Below are positions 17,373 to 27,166 of a stretch of 64,000 bases of DNA, piece after piece. How positions within the stretch are numbered: the stretch's first letter is position 1; each line of letters starts with the position of its first letter. The notes beneath the pieces were generated by a model, which made no database searches, had not been told where the DNA came from, and saw only the letters and a program-made list of their open reading frames with translations. A program made the position numbers and the translations under genes. The DNA is from Alphaproteobacteria bacterium (lineage in GTDB: Bacteria > Pseudomonadota > Alphaproteobacteria > Rhizobiales > Xanthobacteraceae): assembly GCA_037200445.1 (NCBI GenBank), contig JBBCGH010000001.1:2604001-2668000 (forward strand). The letters run 5' to 3'.

Positions 17373-18069
17373 TAAAGAAGAGAAAGCTCCGAAGGCGCCG
17401 AAAGCCGAAAAGGCTCCCGCCGGCGACAAGGCGCCGAACCCGAAGGCCGAGCGCGCCGCTCGGGCGAAGGCTGATGCTGCCGCGAAAGCCGCAGCCCCGA
17501 AGGGCGAACGCGAGCCCGAGCCGAAGGAACCGGCGCGCCTGCATCGCCACTTCGAGAGCGTCGTCCGCGAAAAGCTGACCAAGCAGTTCAACTACAAGAA
17601 CCGCATGGAAGTGCCGCGCGTCGACAAGATCGTGCTCAACATGGGCGTCGGCGAGGGCGTGGCCGACCGCAAGAAGGTGGAGATGGCCGCAGCCGATCTC
17701 GCTCAGATCGCCGGCCAGAAGGCGGTGATCACCCACGCCCGCAAGTCGATCGCGACGTACAAGCTGCGCGAGAACCAGCCGATCGGCTGCAAGGTCACGC
17801 TGCGGCGCCGGCGCATGTACGAATTCCTCGACCGCCTGGTGAACATCGCGCTGCCGCGCGTGCGCGACTTCCGCGGGCTCAATCCGAAGAGTTTCGACGG
17901 CCGCGGCAACTATTCGATCGGCATCAAGGAACACATCGTTTTCCCGGAGATCGACTACGACAAGGCGGAGTCGATCCTCGGCATGGACATCGTCGTCTGC
18001 ACGACGGCGAAGACAGACGAAGAGGCGCGCGCGTTGCTCGCCGCTTTTGATTTTCCGTTCCGGCAGTGA
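17365..18069 (+). CDS. rplE: 50S ribosomal protein L5 with N-terminal extension
   Basis: L5 binds 5S rRNA and the P-site tRNA in the central protuberance. The canonical domain starts near residue 57 ([15 protein letters not shown]) and includes [16 protein letters not shown]. In front of it lie about 55 residues rich in Lys, Ala, Pro and Glu ([20 protein letters not shown] onward), making 234 residues instead of the usual ~180-185. No ATG, GTG or TTG exists in frame near the canonical start, so the extension appears genuine. The start overlaps rplX by 8 nt. Confidence 0.95.
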   Translation: MADKEEKAPKAPKAEKAPAGDKAPNPKAERAARAKADAAAKAAAPKGEREPEPKEPARLHRHFESVVREKLTKQFNYKNRMEVPRVDKIVLNMGVGEGVADRKKVEMAAADLAQIAGQKAVITHARKSIATYKLRENQPIGCKVTLRRRRMYEFLDRLVNIALPRVRDFRGLNPKSFDGRGNYSIGIKEHIVFPEIDYDKAESILGMDIVVCTTAKTDEEARALLAAFDFPFRQ

Positions 18070-18117
18070 GCGGGCACTGAGGCCCGGTTCAAACGCGGAG
18101 AGGGTTAGGAGAGGTTG

Positions 18118-18423
18118 ATGGCGAAGACCAGTTCAATCGAGAAGAACAAGCGGCGCGCAAGGATGGCCAAGCGCTTTGCAGGCCGCCGCGCGAAGCTGAA
18201 GAAGATCGCGCGCGACAAGAGCGTGTCCATGGAGGAGCGTTTTGCCGCGACGCTGAAGCTTGCCGAGCTGCCGCGCAATTCCGCAAAGATCCGCGTGCGC
18301 AATCGCTGCGAGATCACGGGGCGTCCGCGCGCCTACTATCGCAAGCTCAAGATGAGCCGCATTGCGCTGCGCGAACTCGGGTCCAAGGGCTTGATCCCGG
18401 GCCTCGTGAAGTCGAGCTGGTAG
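18118..18423 (+). CDS. rpsN: 30S ribosomal protein S14 (zinc-independent type)
   Basis: S14 lies in the 30S head. The 101-residue product is the long form without the zinc-binding CxxC pairs; it has [20 protein letters not shown] and ends [14 protein letters not shown] 18118 is preceded by TAGGAGAGG and preferred to the in-frame TTG at 18115. The 48-bp gap after rplE is one of the larger ones in this run. Confidence 0.97.
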   Translation: MAKTSSIEKNKRRARMAKRFAGRRAKLKKIARDKSVSMEERFAATLKLAELPRNSAKIRVRNRCEITGRPRAYYRKLKMSRIALRELGSKGLIPGLVKSSW

Positions 18424-18433
18424 GGAGGATCGC

Positions 18434-18832
18434 ATGTCGATGAACGATCCGCTCGGCGATCTCTTGTCCCGCATCCGCAACGCGCAGATGCGCAACAAGT
18501 CGAAGGTTTCGACCCCCGGCTCGAAGATGCGCGCACGCGTGCTCGAAGTGCTCAAGAGCGAAGGCTACATCCGCGGCTACTCCTCGCTGGAGCACAAGGA
18601 CGGACGCTCGGAATTCGAGATCGAGCTGAAATATTTCGATGGCGCACCGGTGATCCGCGAAATCGCGCGCGTGTCGCGTCCGGGCCGGCGCGTCTATGCC
18701 TCGGTGAAGGCGCTGCCGCGCGTCAACAACGGCCTCGGCATCTCGATCCTCTCCACGCCGAAGGGCGTGATGGCGGACCACGAGGCGCGCGACGCAAATG
18801 TCGGCGGCGAAATCCTCTGCACGGTATTCTAG
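18434..18832 (+). CDS. rpsH: 30S ribosomal protein S8
   Basis: S8 binds the central domain of 16S rRNA; in E. coli it also represses the spc operon by binding the rplE leader. The 132-residue product starts [20 protein letters not shown] and ends with the diagnostic [20 protein letters not shown]. Length is normal. Whether autogenous control operates here cannot be read from the sequence. Confidence 0.98.
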   Translation: MSMNDPLGDLLSRIRNAQMRNKSKVSTPGSKMRARVLEVLKSEGYIRGYSSLEHKDGRSEFEIELKYFDGAPVIREIARVSRPGRRVYASVKALPRVNNGLGISILSTPKGVMADHEARDANVGGEILCTVF

Positions 18833-18853
18833 GGCAGGGGAGAAGGAAGAGTC

Positions 18854-19387
18854 ATGTCTCGCATCGGAAAGAAAGCGGTTTCGGTCCCTTCAGGCGTCAC
18901 CGCGAACGTCGAAGGGCAGACCGTCAAGGTGAAGGGCCCAAAGGGCGCGCTGCAGGTCGTGCTGCCGGACGATGTCGCCGTGAAGATGGAGCAGGGTGCC
19001 ATCAAGGTCGATCCGCGCAACGAGACCAAGCGCGCGCGCTCGATGTGGGGCACCTCGCGCACGCTCGTCTCCAATCTGATGACCGGCGTGACCAAGGGCT
19101 TCGAGCGCAAGCTGGAGATCACCGGCGTCGGCTATCGTGCGGCGATGCAGGGCAAGAACCTGCAGATCGCGCTCGGCTACAGCCATGACGTGGTCTACGC
19201 GGTGCCGGAAGGCATCGCGATCGCGACGCCGAAGCCGACCGAGGTCATCGTCACCGGCATCGACAAGCAGAAGGTTGGCCAGGTGGCCGCCGAGATCCGC
19301 GCATTCCGTCCGCCGGAACCCTACAAGGGCAAGGGCGTGAAGTACGAAGGCGAATACATCTTCCGCAAGGAAGGCAAGAAGAAATGA
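18854..19387 (+). CDS. rplF: 50S ribosomal protein L6
   Basis: L6 lies near the GTPase-associated centre. The 177-residue product starts [20 protein letters not shown] and has the C-terminal rRNA-binding motif [19 protein letters not shown]. Standard length. Unusually, its stop overlaps by 4 nt (ATGA) not with rplR but with a 60-codon gene of unknown function. Confidence 0.98.
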   Translation: MSRIGKKAVSVPSGVTANVEGQTVKVKGPKGALQVVLPDDVAVKMEQGAIKVDPRNETKRARSMWGTSRTLVSNLMTGVTKGFERKLEITGVGYRAAMQGKNLQIALGYSHDVVYAVPEGIAIATPKPTEVIVTGIDKQKVGQVAAEIRAFRPPEPYKGKGVKYEGEYIFRKEGKKK

Positions 19388-19566
19388 CCGCGATCGCGTA
19401 TCGCAAACCGGCGAGGCCGCTCGAGATCCTCATTCGGACGACGAATGGGATTTTCCTATCGGTGCCGGTCGATACCTATGGTGTGCGTGACAAACCGAAG
19501 ATGGGCCGTGAGGTCCGCAAGCTGCTGCGCGAGGTGATCGCGTTCAGCAAGGCGAAAAAGAAGTAA
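19384..19566 (+). CDS. Unrecognised 60-residue basic protein inserted between rplF and rplR
   Basis: I do not recognise this protein. It encodes 60 residues beginning [20 protein letters not shown] and ending [12 protein letters not shown]; it is basic, has no Cys, no signal peptide and no transmembrane segment. Support for translation: ATGA overlap with the rplF stop, AAGGAAGG 12-19 nt upstream inside rplF, a stop 12 bp before rplR, and that gene's own GGAG in the gap. Without it the rplF-rplR spacing would be 191 bp, far above every other gap in the spc run. Codons TAT, AAA, ATT, AAT and CTA are more frequent than in flanking genes. A ribosome-associated or rRNA-binding role is only a guess from context and charge. 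Confidence 0.78.
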   Translation: MTAIAYRKPARPLEILIRTTNGIFLSVPVDTYGVRDKPKMGREVRKLLREVIAFSKAKKK

Positions 19567-19578
19567 CGGAGCAGGCCA

Positions 19579-19941
19579 ATGGCCAAATTCAAGAATTCGA
19601 CCGAGCGGCGCAAGGCGCGCGTGCGCCGCGCCGTCAAGGCCGGCGCCAACGGGCGGCCGCGGCTCTCCGTGTTTCGCTCGTCGAAGCACATCTATGCCCA
19701 GGTCATCGATGACCTGAAGGGCGGCACGCTGGTCGCAGCCTCCTCGATGGAGAAGGCGATGCGTGACGGCGCCAAGACCGGCGCCAACATCGATGCCGCG
19801 AAGGCGGTCGGCAAGCTGGTGGCCGAGCGCGCGGTCGAGAAGGGCGTCACGGAAGTCGTATTCGATCGCGGCCAGTATCTCTATCACGGCCGCGTCAAGG
19901 CGCTCGGCGATGCGGCGCGCGAAGCTGGACTGAAATTTTGA
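19579..19941 (+). CDS. rplR: 50S ribosomal protein L18
   Basis: L18 binds 5S rRNA with L5 and L25. The 120-residue product starts [20 protein letters not shown] and has the typical [19 protein letters not shown] and C-terminal [24 protein letters not shown] lies 7 nt upstream. It follows the unrecognised 60-codon gene by 12 bp and precedes rpsE by 12 bp. Confidence 0.98.
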   Translation: MAKFKNSTERRKARVRRAVKAGANGRPRLSVFRSSKHIYAQVIDDLKGGTLVAASSMEKAMRDGAKTGANIDAAKAVGKLVAERAVEKGVTEVVFDRGQYLYHGRVKALGDAAREAGLKF

Positions 19942-19953
19942 GGACGATGACGT

Positions 19954-20532
19954 ATGGCACATGAACCGCGCGACCGTGAACGCTCACGCTCCCGTTCCCG
20001 TGAACGGGAGGAACCGAGCGAGTTCATCGACAAGCTCGTCCACATCAACCGTGTGGCGAAGGTGGTGAAGGGCGGCCGGCGCTTCGGCTTTGCGGCGCTT
20101 GTCGTGGTCGGCGACCAGAAGGGCCGCGTCGGCCACGGCCATGGCAAGGCGCGCGAGGTGCCGGAGGCGATCCGCAAGGCGACGGACGCCGCCAAGCGCA
20201 ACCTGATCCGCGTGCCGCTGCGCGAAGGCCGCACGCTGCACCACGACGTGCGTGGCCGCCACGGCGCCGCCAAGGTGTTCCTGCGCGCCGCCCCTCCCGG
20301 CACCGGGATCATCGCGGGCGGCCCGATGCGCGCCGTGTTCGAGACGCTCGGAATGCAGGATGTGGTCGCCAAGTCGATCGGCTCGTCCAACCCCTACAAC
20401 ATGGTGCGCGCGACCTTCGATGCGCTGAAGGTTCAGGACTCGCCGCGCTCGGTTGCGCAGCGGCGCAACATCAAGGTCTCGACCTTGCAGTCCCGCCGCA
20501 CCGGCGTCGACAGCGAAGCAGCGGCGGATTGA
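19954..20532 (+). CDS. rpsE: 30S ribosomal protein S5
   Basis: S5 contributes to mRNA helicase function and decoding accuracy. The 192-residue protein begins with a charged Arg/Ser/Glu stretch ([20 protein letters not shown]), commonly seen in rhizobial S5, followed by the double-stranded-RNA-binding domain [20 protein letters not shown] and the C-terminal domain ending [17 protein letters not shown]. rpmD begins 8 bp after the stop. Confidence 0.97.
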   Translation: MAHEPRDRERSRSRSREREEPSEFIDKLVHINRVAKVVKGGRRFGFAALVVVGDQKGRVGHGHGKAREVPEAIRKATDAAKRNLIRVPLREGRTLHHDVRGRHGAAKVFLRAAPPGTGIIAGGPMRAVFETLGMQDVVAKSIGSSNPYNMVRATFDALKVQDSPRSVAQRRNIKVSTLQSRRTGVDSEAAAD

Positions 20533-20540
20533 GATCTGTC

Positions 20541-20732
20541 ATGGCAAGCACCAAGACCATCAAGGTCCAGCAGACCGGCAGCGCGATGCGCCGCGAGCAC
20601 ACGCAGCGCGAAACGCTGATCGGCCTCGGGTTGAACAAGATCGGCCGCACGCGCGAACTGCCGGACACCCCGGAGACGCGCGGCATGATCACCAAGGTGA
20701 AGCACCTCGTCCGTGTGGTCGGTGACAAGTAA
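20541..20732 (+). CDS. rpmD: 50S ribosomal protein L30
   Basis: Small ferredoxin-like-fold protein of the large subunit. The 63-residue product [20 protein letters not shown], with [22 protein letters not shown], matches L30. ATG 20541 is selected; in-frame codons upstream lie across the rpsE stop. rplO starts 12 bp downstream. Confidence 0.97.
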   Translation: MASTKTIKVQQTGSAMRREHTQRETLIGLGLNKIGRTRELPDTPETRGMITKVKHLVRVVGDK

Positions 20733-20744
20733 GGATTGACGGCA

Positions 20745-21233
20745 ATGAAACTCAACCAGATCGCCGACCGGCCCGGATCGCGCAAGGATCGCACGCGCGT
20801 CGGCCGCGGCATCGGCTCCGGCAAGGGCAAGACCGGCGGACGCGGCGGCAAGGGCCAGACCGCGCGCTCGGGCGTGCGCATCAAGGGGTTCGAGGGCGGC
20901 CAGATGCCGCTGCACCGGCGGCTGCCGAAGCGCGGCTTCAACAAGCCGTTCCCGCTCAAGCTGCACGAGGTCAATCTCGGCCGCGTGCAGCAGGCAATCG
21001 ATGCCGGCAAGCTCGACGCCGGCGCGACGGTCGATGCAGCCGCCCTGATCAAGGCCGGGCTGCTGCGCCGGGCCCATGACGGCGTGCGCCTGCTTGGCAA
21101 CGGCGAACTGAAGGCGAAGGTGGCCTTTTCGGTCTACGGCGCGTCGAAATCGGCTGTCGAGGCGGTCGAGAAGGCTGGGGGCTCGGTCATGATCCTGGCG
21201 CCGGCCAAGGAATCGGGCGAATCGGCCGCCTGA
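20745..21233 (+). CDS. rplO: 50S ribosomal protein L15
   Basis: Late-assembly 50S protein. The 162-residue product starts [20 protein letters not shown] and has the Gly-rich [20 protein letters not shown] plus [21 protein letters not shown] 20745 with AAGGAT 8 nt upstream gives the canonical N-terminus. secY follows after 44 bp. Confidence 0.97.
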   Translation: MKLNQIADRPGSRKDRTRVGRGIGSGKGKTGGRGGKGQTARSGVRIKGFEGGQMPLHRRLPKRGFNKPFPLKLHEVNLGRVQQAIDAGKLDAGATVDAAALIKAGLLRRAHDGVRLLGNGELKAKVAFSVYGASKSAVEAVEKAGGSVMILAPAKESGESAA

Positions 21234-21277
21234 TACCTACATAGCGGCGGGGCGCGCGCACTTCGGAGAGACGGGCC

Positions 21278-22609
21278 ATGGTCTCGGCAGCAGAACAACT
21301 GGCGGCAAACCTCAACTTCGGCGCGCTCGCCAAGGCCGAGGAACTGAAAAAGCGCATCTGGTTCACGCTGGGCGCGCTTTTGGTCTACCGGCTCGGTACC
21401 TACATCCCGCTGCCCGGCATCGACCCGTCTGCGTGGGAGCAGATCTTCCGCACGCAGTCCGGCGGCATCCTCGGCATGTTCAACATGTTCTCCGGCGGCG
21501 GCATCCACCGGATGGCGATCTTCGCCCTGAACATCATGCCGTACATCTCGGCGTCGATCATCCTGCAGTTGATGACGACGGTGTCACCCACGCTCGAGCA
21601 GCTCAAGAAGGAGGGCGAGCAGGGGCGCAAGCAGATTAATCAGTACACGCGTTATCTGACCGTCGTCCTCGCCGCGTTCCAGGCCTACGGCATTTCGATC
21701 GGGCTCGAAGGCGCCGGCTCGGTGGTGAGCGAGCCCGGCATGTTCTTCCGCATCTCCACGCTGATTACGCTCACCGGGGGCACCATGTTCCTGATGTGGC
21801 TCGGCGAGCAGATCACCTCGCGCGGTATCGGCAACGGCATCTCGCTGATCATCCTGTCTGGCATCGTCGCGGAGCTCCCCTCGGCGCTGTTCGGCATGTT
21901 CGAACTCGGCCGCCAGGGTGCGCTTTCGACCGGCATCATCCTCGCCGTCATCGTGATGGCAATCGTCGTGATCGCCTTCATCGTGTTCATGGAGCGCGCG
22001 CAGCGCCGGTTGCTGATCCAGTATCCGAAGCGCCAGGTCGGCAACCAGATGTTCGAGGGCCAGTCCTCGCATCTGCCGCTCAAGCTCAATACCTCGGGCG
22101 TGATCCCGCCGATCTTCGCATCCTCGCTGCTGCTGCTGCCGACCACGATCGCGAACTTCAACGCGGGCCAGGGCGGCGAGGTCATGACCTGGATCACGAC
22201 CAATTTCGCGCATGGCCGGCCGCTGTTCCTGATCCTGTACATCGCGCTGATCGTGTTCTTCGCGTTCTTTTACACCGCGATCGTGTTCAACCCGACCGAG
22301 ACCGCGGAGAACCTGAAGAAGCACGGCGGCTTCATCCCGGGCATCCGCCCGGGCGAGCGCACGGCCGAATACATCGACTATGTGCTTTCCCGCATTACGG
22401 TGGTCGGCGCCGCCTATCTGGCGATCGTCTGCCTGATCCCGGAAATCCTCATCAGCTATGCGGCGGTGCCGTTCTATTTCGGCGGGACGTCATTGCTGAT
22501 CGTGGTGAGCGTGACCATGGATACCGTGGCGCAAATCCAGGGCTACTTGCTTGCGCATCAATATGAAGGTCTGATCAAGCGTTCGAAGCTGCGGGGGCGG
22601 CGTAGATGA
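21278..22609 (+). CDS. secY: Preprotein translocase subunit SecY
   Basis: Channel subunit of the SecYEG translocon in the inner membrane, exporting unfolded proteins with SecA. The 443-residue product has about ten hydrophobic segments, the family motifs [11 protein letters not shown] near residue 45 and [20 protein letters not shown] in the cytoplasmic loop, and the basic C-terminus KLRGRRR. Usual place in the spc operon; its stop overlaps the adk start by 4 nt. Confidence 0.98.
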   Translation: MVSAAEQLAANLNFGALAKAEELKKRIWFTLGALLVYRLGTYIPLPGIDPSAWEQIFRTQSGGILGMFNMFSGGGIHRMAIFALNIMPYISASIILQLMTTVSPTLEQLKKEGEQGRKQINQYTRYLTVVLAAFQAYGISIGLEGAGSVVSEPGMFFRISTLITLTGGTMFLMWLGEQITSRGIGNGISLIILSGIVAELPSALFGMFELGRQGALSTGIILAVIVMAIVVIAFIVFMERAQRRLLIQYPKRQVGNQMFEGQSSHLPLKLNTSGVIPPIFASSLLLLPTTIANFNAGQGGEVMTWITTNFAHGRPLFLILYIALIVFFAFFYTAIVFNPTETAENLKKHGGFIPGIRPGERTAEYIDYVLSRITVVGAAYLAIVCLIPEILISYAAVPFYFGGTSLLIVVSVTMDTVAQIQGYLLAHQYEGLIKRSKLRGRRR

Positions 22610-23412
22610 GACTGATACTGCTCGGCCCGCCGGGGGCCGGGAAGGGCACGCAGGCGCAACGCCTCGTCGCCAGGCATGGGATCGTGCAGCTTTCCACCGG
22701 AGACATGCTGCGCGCCGCGGTCGCGGCCGGCACGCCGGTCGGACAGCAGGTCAAGCACATCATGGAGCGGGGGGAGCTTTGCCCCGACGAGATCGTTGTT
22801 TCGATCATTGAGGACCGGATTCAGCAGCCGGACGCCAAGAACGGCTTCGTGCTGGATGGTTTTCCGCGCACGGTCGCGCAGGCCAAGGCGCTGGAGCGGA
22901 TGCTGCACGAAAAGGCGCTCGATCTCGACGGCGTGGTCGAGCTCAAGGTCGACGAGGCGCAGCTCATCCGCCGCATCGAATCGCGGATCAAGGAAACGCT
23001 CGCGCGCGGGGAACCGCTGCGCAAGGACGACGACCCGGAAATCCTCAAGACCCGGCTGGACGCCTATCGGCGCCAGACGGCGCCCCTGATCCACCACTAC
23101 CGGGAGAAGAACCTGCTGCGCGCTGTGGACGGCATGGCGCCGATGGACGAGGTGACGGCCGCGATCAACTGGATCTTTGCCAAGCCGAAGCCTCAAAAGA
23201 CTTCAACAAAGCCTGCTACCAAGCAGAAAACACAAGAGAAACCGCGTAAGTCTGCCGCCGACACGAAAAAGGCCAAGGCTGCGGCCCGCAAGCCCGCCAA
23301 ACCGGCGGGCAGAGCGGTGAAGGCCAGGGGGAGCAGGCCGGCCGCGGCCCGGAAACCTGCCGCCAAGAAGGCGGCCGGCAAGGGGGCAAAAAAGAGCGCA
23401 AAACGCCGTTAA
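22606..23412 (+). CDS. adk: Adenylate kinase with Lys/Ala-rich C-terminal tail
   Basis: Converts AMP + ATP to 2 ADP in the cytoplasm. Residues 1-193 are a complete short-form kinase: P-loop [14 protein letters not shown] (residues 3-16), AMP-binding region [25 protein letters not shown], and a short LID without zinc cysteines. The remaining ~75 residues ([10 protein letters not shown] to KKSAKRR) are Lys/Ala/Pro-rich and resemble a histone-H1 tail, absent from normal adk. Overlap ATGA with secY. The tail could bind nucleic acid or ribosomes; this is inference. Confidence 0.95.
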   Translation: MRLILLGPPGAGKGTQAQRLVARHGIVQLSTGDMLRAAVAAGTPVGQQVKHIMERGELCPDEIVVSIIEDRIQQPDAKNGFVLDGFPRTVAQAKALERMLHEKALDLDGVVELKVDEAQLIRRIESRIKETLARGEPLRKDDDPEILKTRLDAYRRQTAPLIHHYREKNLLRAVDGMAPMDEVTAAINWIFAKPKPQKTSTKPATKQKTQEKPRKSAADTKKAKAAARKPAKPAGRAVKARGSRPAAARKPAAKKAAGKGAKKSAKRR

Positions 23413-23430
23413 TTCCTTCGCCAGAAGAGG

Positions 23431-23460
23431 TTGACGGAACGACTTGGAATCCTTTAATAC
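23431..23460 (+). promoter_or_regulatory. Candidate promoter of rpsM-rpsK-rpoA-rplQ
   Basis: TTGACG (23431-23436) and TTAATA/TAATAC (23454-23460) with 17-18 bp spacing lie in the 187-bp gap between adk and rpsM, the largest gap in the superoperon after rpsL. It would allow independent expression of the alpha-operon genes. No gene is visible in the gap. Confidence 0.6.
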
Positions 23461-23599
23461 CCGGCATCCGTTTTGCATAAGCACAGCGCCGATGCCGGCC
23501 CGGGCCGAGGGGCGGGTGTCGTCGTGGCATTTCGCGTTCTCTCCGCAGGACCGGGAGCGGAGAAACGGCCGGCAGCGTCCGGCAACAGGAGCAGGCAGA

Positions 23600-23968
23600 G
23601 TGGCTCGTATCGCGGGTGTCAACCTTCCGACCAACAAGCGCGTCGTTATTGCGTTGCAGTATATCCATGGCATCGGCCAGAAGAAGGCCAGTGAGATCAT
23701 GGAAAAGCTGAGCCTTCCGGCGGCGCGGCGCGTGTCGCAGCTCACCGACCAGGAAGTGCTCCACATCCGCGAAATGATCGACCGCGACTACGTGGTCGAG
23801 GGCGATCTGCGGCGTGAAGTTCAGCTCAACATCAAGCGGCTGATGGATCTGGGCTGCTATCGGGGCCTGCGCCATCGGCGCGGGTTGCCGGTGCGCGGCC
23901 AGCGGACCCACACCAATGCCCGCACGCGCAAGGGGCCGGCGAAGGCCATCGCGGGTAAGAAGAAGTAG
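23600..23968 (+). CDS. rpsM: 30S ribosomal protein S13
   Basis: S13 bridges the subunits at the 30S head. Starting at GTG 23600 gives the canonical 122-residue protein [20 protein letters not shown] with [20 protein letters not shown] near the C-terminus. AGGAG at 23587-23591 lies 8 nt upstream and decides this non-ATG start; longer in-frame ATG versions have non-homologous N-termini. Confidence 0.96.
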   Translation: MARIAGVNLPTNKRVVIALQYIHGIGQKKASEIMEKLSLPAARRVSQLTDQEVLHIREMIDRDYVVEGDLRREVQLNIKRLMDLGCYRGLRHRRGLPVRGQRTHTNARTRKGPAKAIAGKKK

Positions 23969-24034
23969 CAGTCTTCAAGTCAGGGACAGTCAGGCTTCCC
24001 GGCGTTTCCGGAGCGAGCCGCAACAGGGTCGAGC

Positions 24035-24430
24035 ATGGGCAAGGAAGCCACACAACAACGCGTCCGCCGCCGCGAGCGCAAGAACATCGCGTCCGGCGTC
24101 GCGCACGTGAACGCTTCGTTCAACAACACGATGATCACGATCACCGACGCGCAGGGCAACACGATCGCCTGGGCGTCGTCCGGCAGCAACGGCTTCAAGG
24201 GCTCGCGCAAGTCGACCCCGTTCGCCGCGCAGGTCGCCGCCGAGGATGCCGCGAAGAAGGCGCAGGAGCACGGCATGCGCACGCTCGAAGTCGAGGTCGC
24301 GGGCCCCGGCTCGGGCCGCGAGTCCGCGCTGCGCGCGCTGCAGGCTGCGGGCTTCACCGTCACGTCGATCCGCGACGTGACCCCGATCCCGCACAACGGC
24401 TGCCGGCCGCGCAAGCGCCGGCGCGTCTAG
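24035..24430 (+). CDS. rpsK: 30S ribosomal protein S11
   Basis: S11 forms part of the 30S platform near the Shine-Dalgarno helix. The 131-residue product has the diagnostic [20 protein letters not shown] and ends [16 protein letters not shown]. Length is standard. It is followed by 92 bp before rpoA. Confidence 0.98.
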   Translation: MGKEATQQRVRRRERKNIASGVAHVNASFNNTMITITDAQGNTIAWASSGSNGFKGSRKSTPFAAQVAAEDAAKKAQEHGMRTLEVEVAGPGSGRESALRALQAAGFTVTSIRDVTPIPHNGCRPRKRRRV

Positions 24431-24522
24431 CGTTTCATTCCGGCGGGCGTTGCCCGCCGCCGTATTGAATTGATCCCGCTGAGCGGAGCGGGATGCGCGG
24501 GGACACCCCGCAACCGTGCGAG

Positions 24523-25551
24523 ATGATGATGACTGTGATCCAGAAAAACTGGCAGGAACTGATCCGCCCCGAGAAGCTGCAGGTGGCGGCCGGCGGCGAC
24601 GCAAAGCGTGTCGCTACCGTCGTGGCCGAGCCGCTCGAGCGGGGCTTCGGCGTGACTTTGGGCAACGCGCTGCGGCGCGTGCTCCTCTCCTCGCTGCAGG
24701 GCGCGGCCGTGCAGTCGGTGCACATCGACGGCGTGCTGCACGAGTTCTCCTCGATCCCCGGCGTGCGCGAGGACGTGACCGACATCGTGCTCAACATCAA
24801 GGACATCGCCATCAAGATGCAGGGCGATGGCCCCAAGCGCATGGTGGTGAAGAAGTCCGGCCCGTCCACCATCACGGCCGGCGACATCCAGGTGGTCGGC
24901 GACATCGTGATCCTCAATCCGGATCACGTGATCTGCCATCTCGACGAGGGCGCCGAGATCCGCATGGAATTCACGGTCGCAACCGGCAAGGGCTACGTGC
25001 CGGCCGACCGCAACCGTCCGGAGGATGCGCCGATCGGTTTGATCCCGGTCGACAGCCTGTTCTCTCCGGTGCGCCGCGTCTCCTATCGCGTCGAGAACAC
25101 CCGCGAAGGCCAGATCCTCGACTACGACAAGCTGACCATGCAGATCGAGACCAACGGCGCGCTCTCGCCGGAGGACGCGCTCGCCTATGCGGCGCGCATC
25201 CTGCAGGACCAGCTCAACGTGTTCGTGAACTTCGAGGAGCCGCGCAAGGAAGTTGTCTCCGAGGTCATTCCGGACCTCGCCTTCAACCCGGCCTTCCTCA
25301 AGAAGGTGGACGAGCTCGAGCTCTCGGTGCGCTCGGCGAACTGCCTGAAGAACGACAACATCGTCTACATCGGCGACTTGGTGCAGAAGACCGAAGCCGA
25401 GATGCTGCGCACGCCGAACTTCGGCCGCAAGTCCTTGAACGAAATCAAGGAAGTGCTGGCGCAGATGGGCCTGCACCTCGGCATGGAAGTGCCGGGCTGG
25501 CCGCCCGAGAACATCGAAGAGCTCGCCAAGCGCTTCGAGGATCATTATTGA
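24523..25551 (+). CDS. rpoA: DNA-directed RNA polymerase subunit alpha
   Basis: Alpha dimerises through its N-terminal domain to scaffold polymerase and contacts UP elements and activators through its C-terminal domain. The start at 24523 gives 342 residues ([16 protein letters not shown]); ATG codons at 24526 and 24529 are equally possible, and a further in-frame ATG at 24493 precedes a GCGGGG-ACA-CCCCGC hairpin (24497-24511). Seen: NTD motif [18 protein letters not shown], and CTD segments [18 protein letters not shown] and [18 protein letters not shown]. The Shine-Dalgarno site is weak. Confidence 0.96.
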   Translation: MMMTVIQKNWQELIRPEKLQVAAGGDAKRVATVVAEPLERGFGVTLGNALRRVLLSSLQGAAVQSVHIDGVLHEFSSIPGVREDVTDIVLNIKDIAIKMQGDGPKRMVVKKSGPSTITAGDIQVVGDIVILNPDHVICHLDEGAEIRMEFTVATGKGYVPADRNRPEDAPIGLIPVDSLFSPVRRVSYRVENTREGQILDYDKLTMQIETNGALSPEDALAYAARILQDQLNVFVNFEEPRKEVVSEVIPDLAFNPAFLKKVDELELSVRSANCLKNDNIVYIGDLVQKTEAEMLRTPNFGRKSLNEIKEVLAQMGLHLGMEVPGWPPENIEELAKRFEDHY

Positions 25552-25614
25552 GACGCGTCCCGGCCGCTAGCCATGCGGCCGGAACCGCTTGAGGGATAGA
25601 GTAGGAAACACGCG

Positions 25615-26040
25615 ATGCGTCACGGGATTGCCCACCGCAAGTTCAACAGGCGCTCCAACCAGCGCACCGCGCTGTTCCAGCACCTCGCGTCCGCGCTGAT
25701 CAAGCACGAGCAGATCATCACCACGTTGCCGAAGGCGAAGGACCTGCGTCCGATCGTCGAGAAGCTGGTGACGCTCGCGAAACGCGGCGACCTGCATGCT
25801 CGCCGCCAGGCGCTCGCCGAGTTGCGCGATCCGCCGATGGTGAAGAAGCTGTTCGAGGTGCTGGGGCCCCGCTACGCCTCGCGCAACGGCGGCTACACGC
25901 GCGTGCTCAAGGCGGGCTATCGCCACGGTGACAGCGCGCCCGTCGGCGTGATCGAGTTCGTCGATCGCGACGCGGATGCCCGCGGCAAGGATTCCGGGCC
26001 GGTGCAGGAGAGGCCTGTCGAGGAGCCCGCAGCAGCCTGA
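25615..26040 (+). CDS. rplQ: 50S ribosomal protein L17
   Basis: Last gene of the alpha operon. The 141-residue product starts [20 protein letters not shown], has [20 protein letters not shown] and [20 protein letters not shown], and ends in a Glu/Pro/Ala tail typical of the longer alphaproteobacterial form. TAGGAA lies upstream. An intrinsic terminator follows 28 bp after the stop. Confidence 0.98.
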   Translation: MRHGIAHRKFNRRSNQRTALFQHLASALIKHEQIITTLPKAKDLRPIVEKLVTLAKRGDLHARRQALAELRDPPMVKKLFEVLGPRYASRNGGYTRVLKAGYRHGDSAPVGVIEFVDRDADARGKDSGPVQERPVEEPAAA

Positions 26041-26067
26041 CCGCAGCAAATTGCGTATGCTGAAAAT

Positions 26068-26090
26068 GGGCGGCTTCGGCCGCCCTTTTT
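26068..26090 (+). terminator. Intrinsic terminator of the ribosomal superoperon
   Basis: Perfect 7-bp stem GGGCGGC (26068-26074) / GCCGCCC (26079-26085) with a stable TTCG tetraloop and five T. It marks the end of the S10-spc-alpha run. Confidence 0.93.
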
Positions 26091-26174
26091 CGTTGATGGC
26101 GCGATTTCGGCATTCTCCTTCGAACCAGACCAATTAGGATGTGCCTGCTTCGGCAGGGCACAGGAGGCTGATTC

Positions 26175-27020
26175 ATGCTCGTTCGTGGAATGACGATCGC
26201 GTTCGCGTTGGCGGCAACGGTCACGGCAGTGCAGGCACAAGCGCCGCTCGAACGCGGCAAGTATCTCGTCACCACCATCATGACTTGCCAGAACTGCCAC
26301 ACGCCGAAGGGCGAACGCGGCGCACCGATCTACGAGCGTGATCTCTCGAGCGGGCTCTCATGGGACGAGCCGCCGTTCAAGGTGACGGCGTCGAACATCA
26401 CGCAGGACAAGGAAACCGGTATCGGCTCCTGGACCGACGAGCAGATCAAGACCGCGCTGCGCAAGGGCCAGCGGCCGAATGGCGTGCATCTCGCCGCGAT
26501 CATGCCCTCCGACTTCTACGAGATCCTCACCCCCAACGACCTCAACGCGATCGTCGCCTATCTGCGCACCGTGAAGCCGGTGAAGCAGACTTATCCCGAC
26601 CCGATCTACAAGATCGCGCTGCCGCGCCACATTCCGCCGGGGGCCGAGAAGCCGTTCACCGAAGCCGACATGGCCGACAAGGTGAAGAAGGGCTTCTATC
26701 TCGCGACCATCGGCCACTGCTTCGAATGCCACACGCCGATGGGACCGAAGGGGCGCGAGTTCGAGACGCGATACGGCGCCGGCGGCTTCGACTTCCCCGG
26801 ACCGTGGGGCAAGTCGACCTCGCGCAACATTACCTCGCACAAGGAAAAGGGCATCGGCGCGTGGACCGACGCCGAGATCAAGCGCGCCATCACCGACGGG
26901 ATCAGCCGCGACGGCTCGCGCCTGAAGCCGCCGATGGGCTTCGAGTTCTACAAGAACATGACCAGCGACGATCTCGACGCGGTCGTCGCCTATCTGCGCA
27001 CGGTGCCGCCGAAGGAGTAG
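26175..27020 (+). CDS. Periplasmic diheme cytochrome c
   Basis: Exported c-type cytochrome, 281 residues, with a signal peptide ending near AVQAQA (residue 23) and two covalent heme sites: CQNCH at residues 38-42 and CFECH at 182-186, each followed by TP and a methionine-bearing loop. The two halves are internally similar (KGIGAWTDAEIKRAITDG echoes IGSWTDEQIKTALRKGQ), so it is a duplicated class I domain like the cytochrome subunits of membrane alcohol or gluconate dehydrogenases. AGGAGG lies 7 nt before the start. No dehydrogenase partner is adjacent, so its electron donor is unknown. Confidence 0.88.
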   Translation: MLVRGMTIAFALAATVTAVQAQAPLERGKYLVTTIMTCQNCHTPKGERGAPIYERDLSSGLSWDEPPFKVTASNITQDKETGIGSWTDEQIKTALRKGQRPNGVHLAAIMPSDFYEILTPNDLNAIVAYLRTVKPVKQTYPDPIYKIALPRHIPPGAEKPFTEADMADKVKKGFYLATIGHCFECHTPMGPKGREFETRYGAGGFDFPGPWGKSTSRNITSHKEKGIGAWTDAEIKRAITDGISRDGSRLKPPMGFEFYKNMTSDDLDAVVAYLRTVPPKE

Positions 27021-27024
27021 GGGA

Positions 27025-27143
27025 TTGTCATTCCGGGGCGCGCCGCGCAGGCGCGAGCCCGGAATCCATAGCCACCAGCCTCACGGTTTGAGCGAGGTCG
27101 AGCGGATCGCGTTTATGGATTCCGGCCCTCGCTTCGCTCGGCC
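27025..27143. repeat. Inverted pair of REP-like palindromes
   Basis: Two palindromic units face each other between the cytochrome and the Bug gene. Outer arms TTGTCATTCCGG (27025-27036) and CCGGAATGACAA (27132-27143) are perfect inverse complements; inner arms CCGGAATCCATA (27059-27070) and TATGGATTCCGG (27114-27125) are too. Each unit folds on itself around a CG-rich core. The arrangement matches REP doublets spread by RAYT-type transposases; no transposase is in the window. Confidence 0.75.
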
Positions 27144-27166
27144 GGAATGACAACAGTGGGGGTGAC

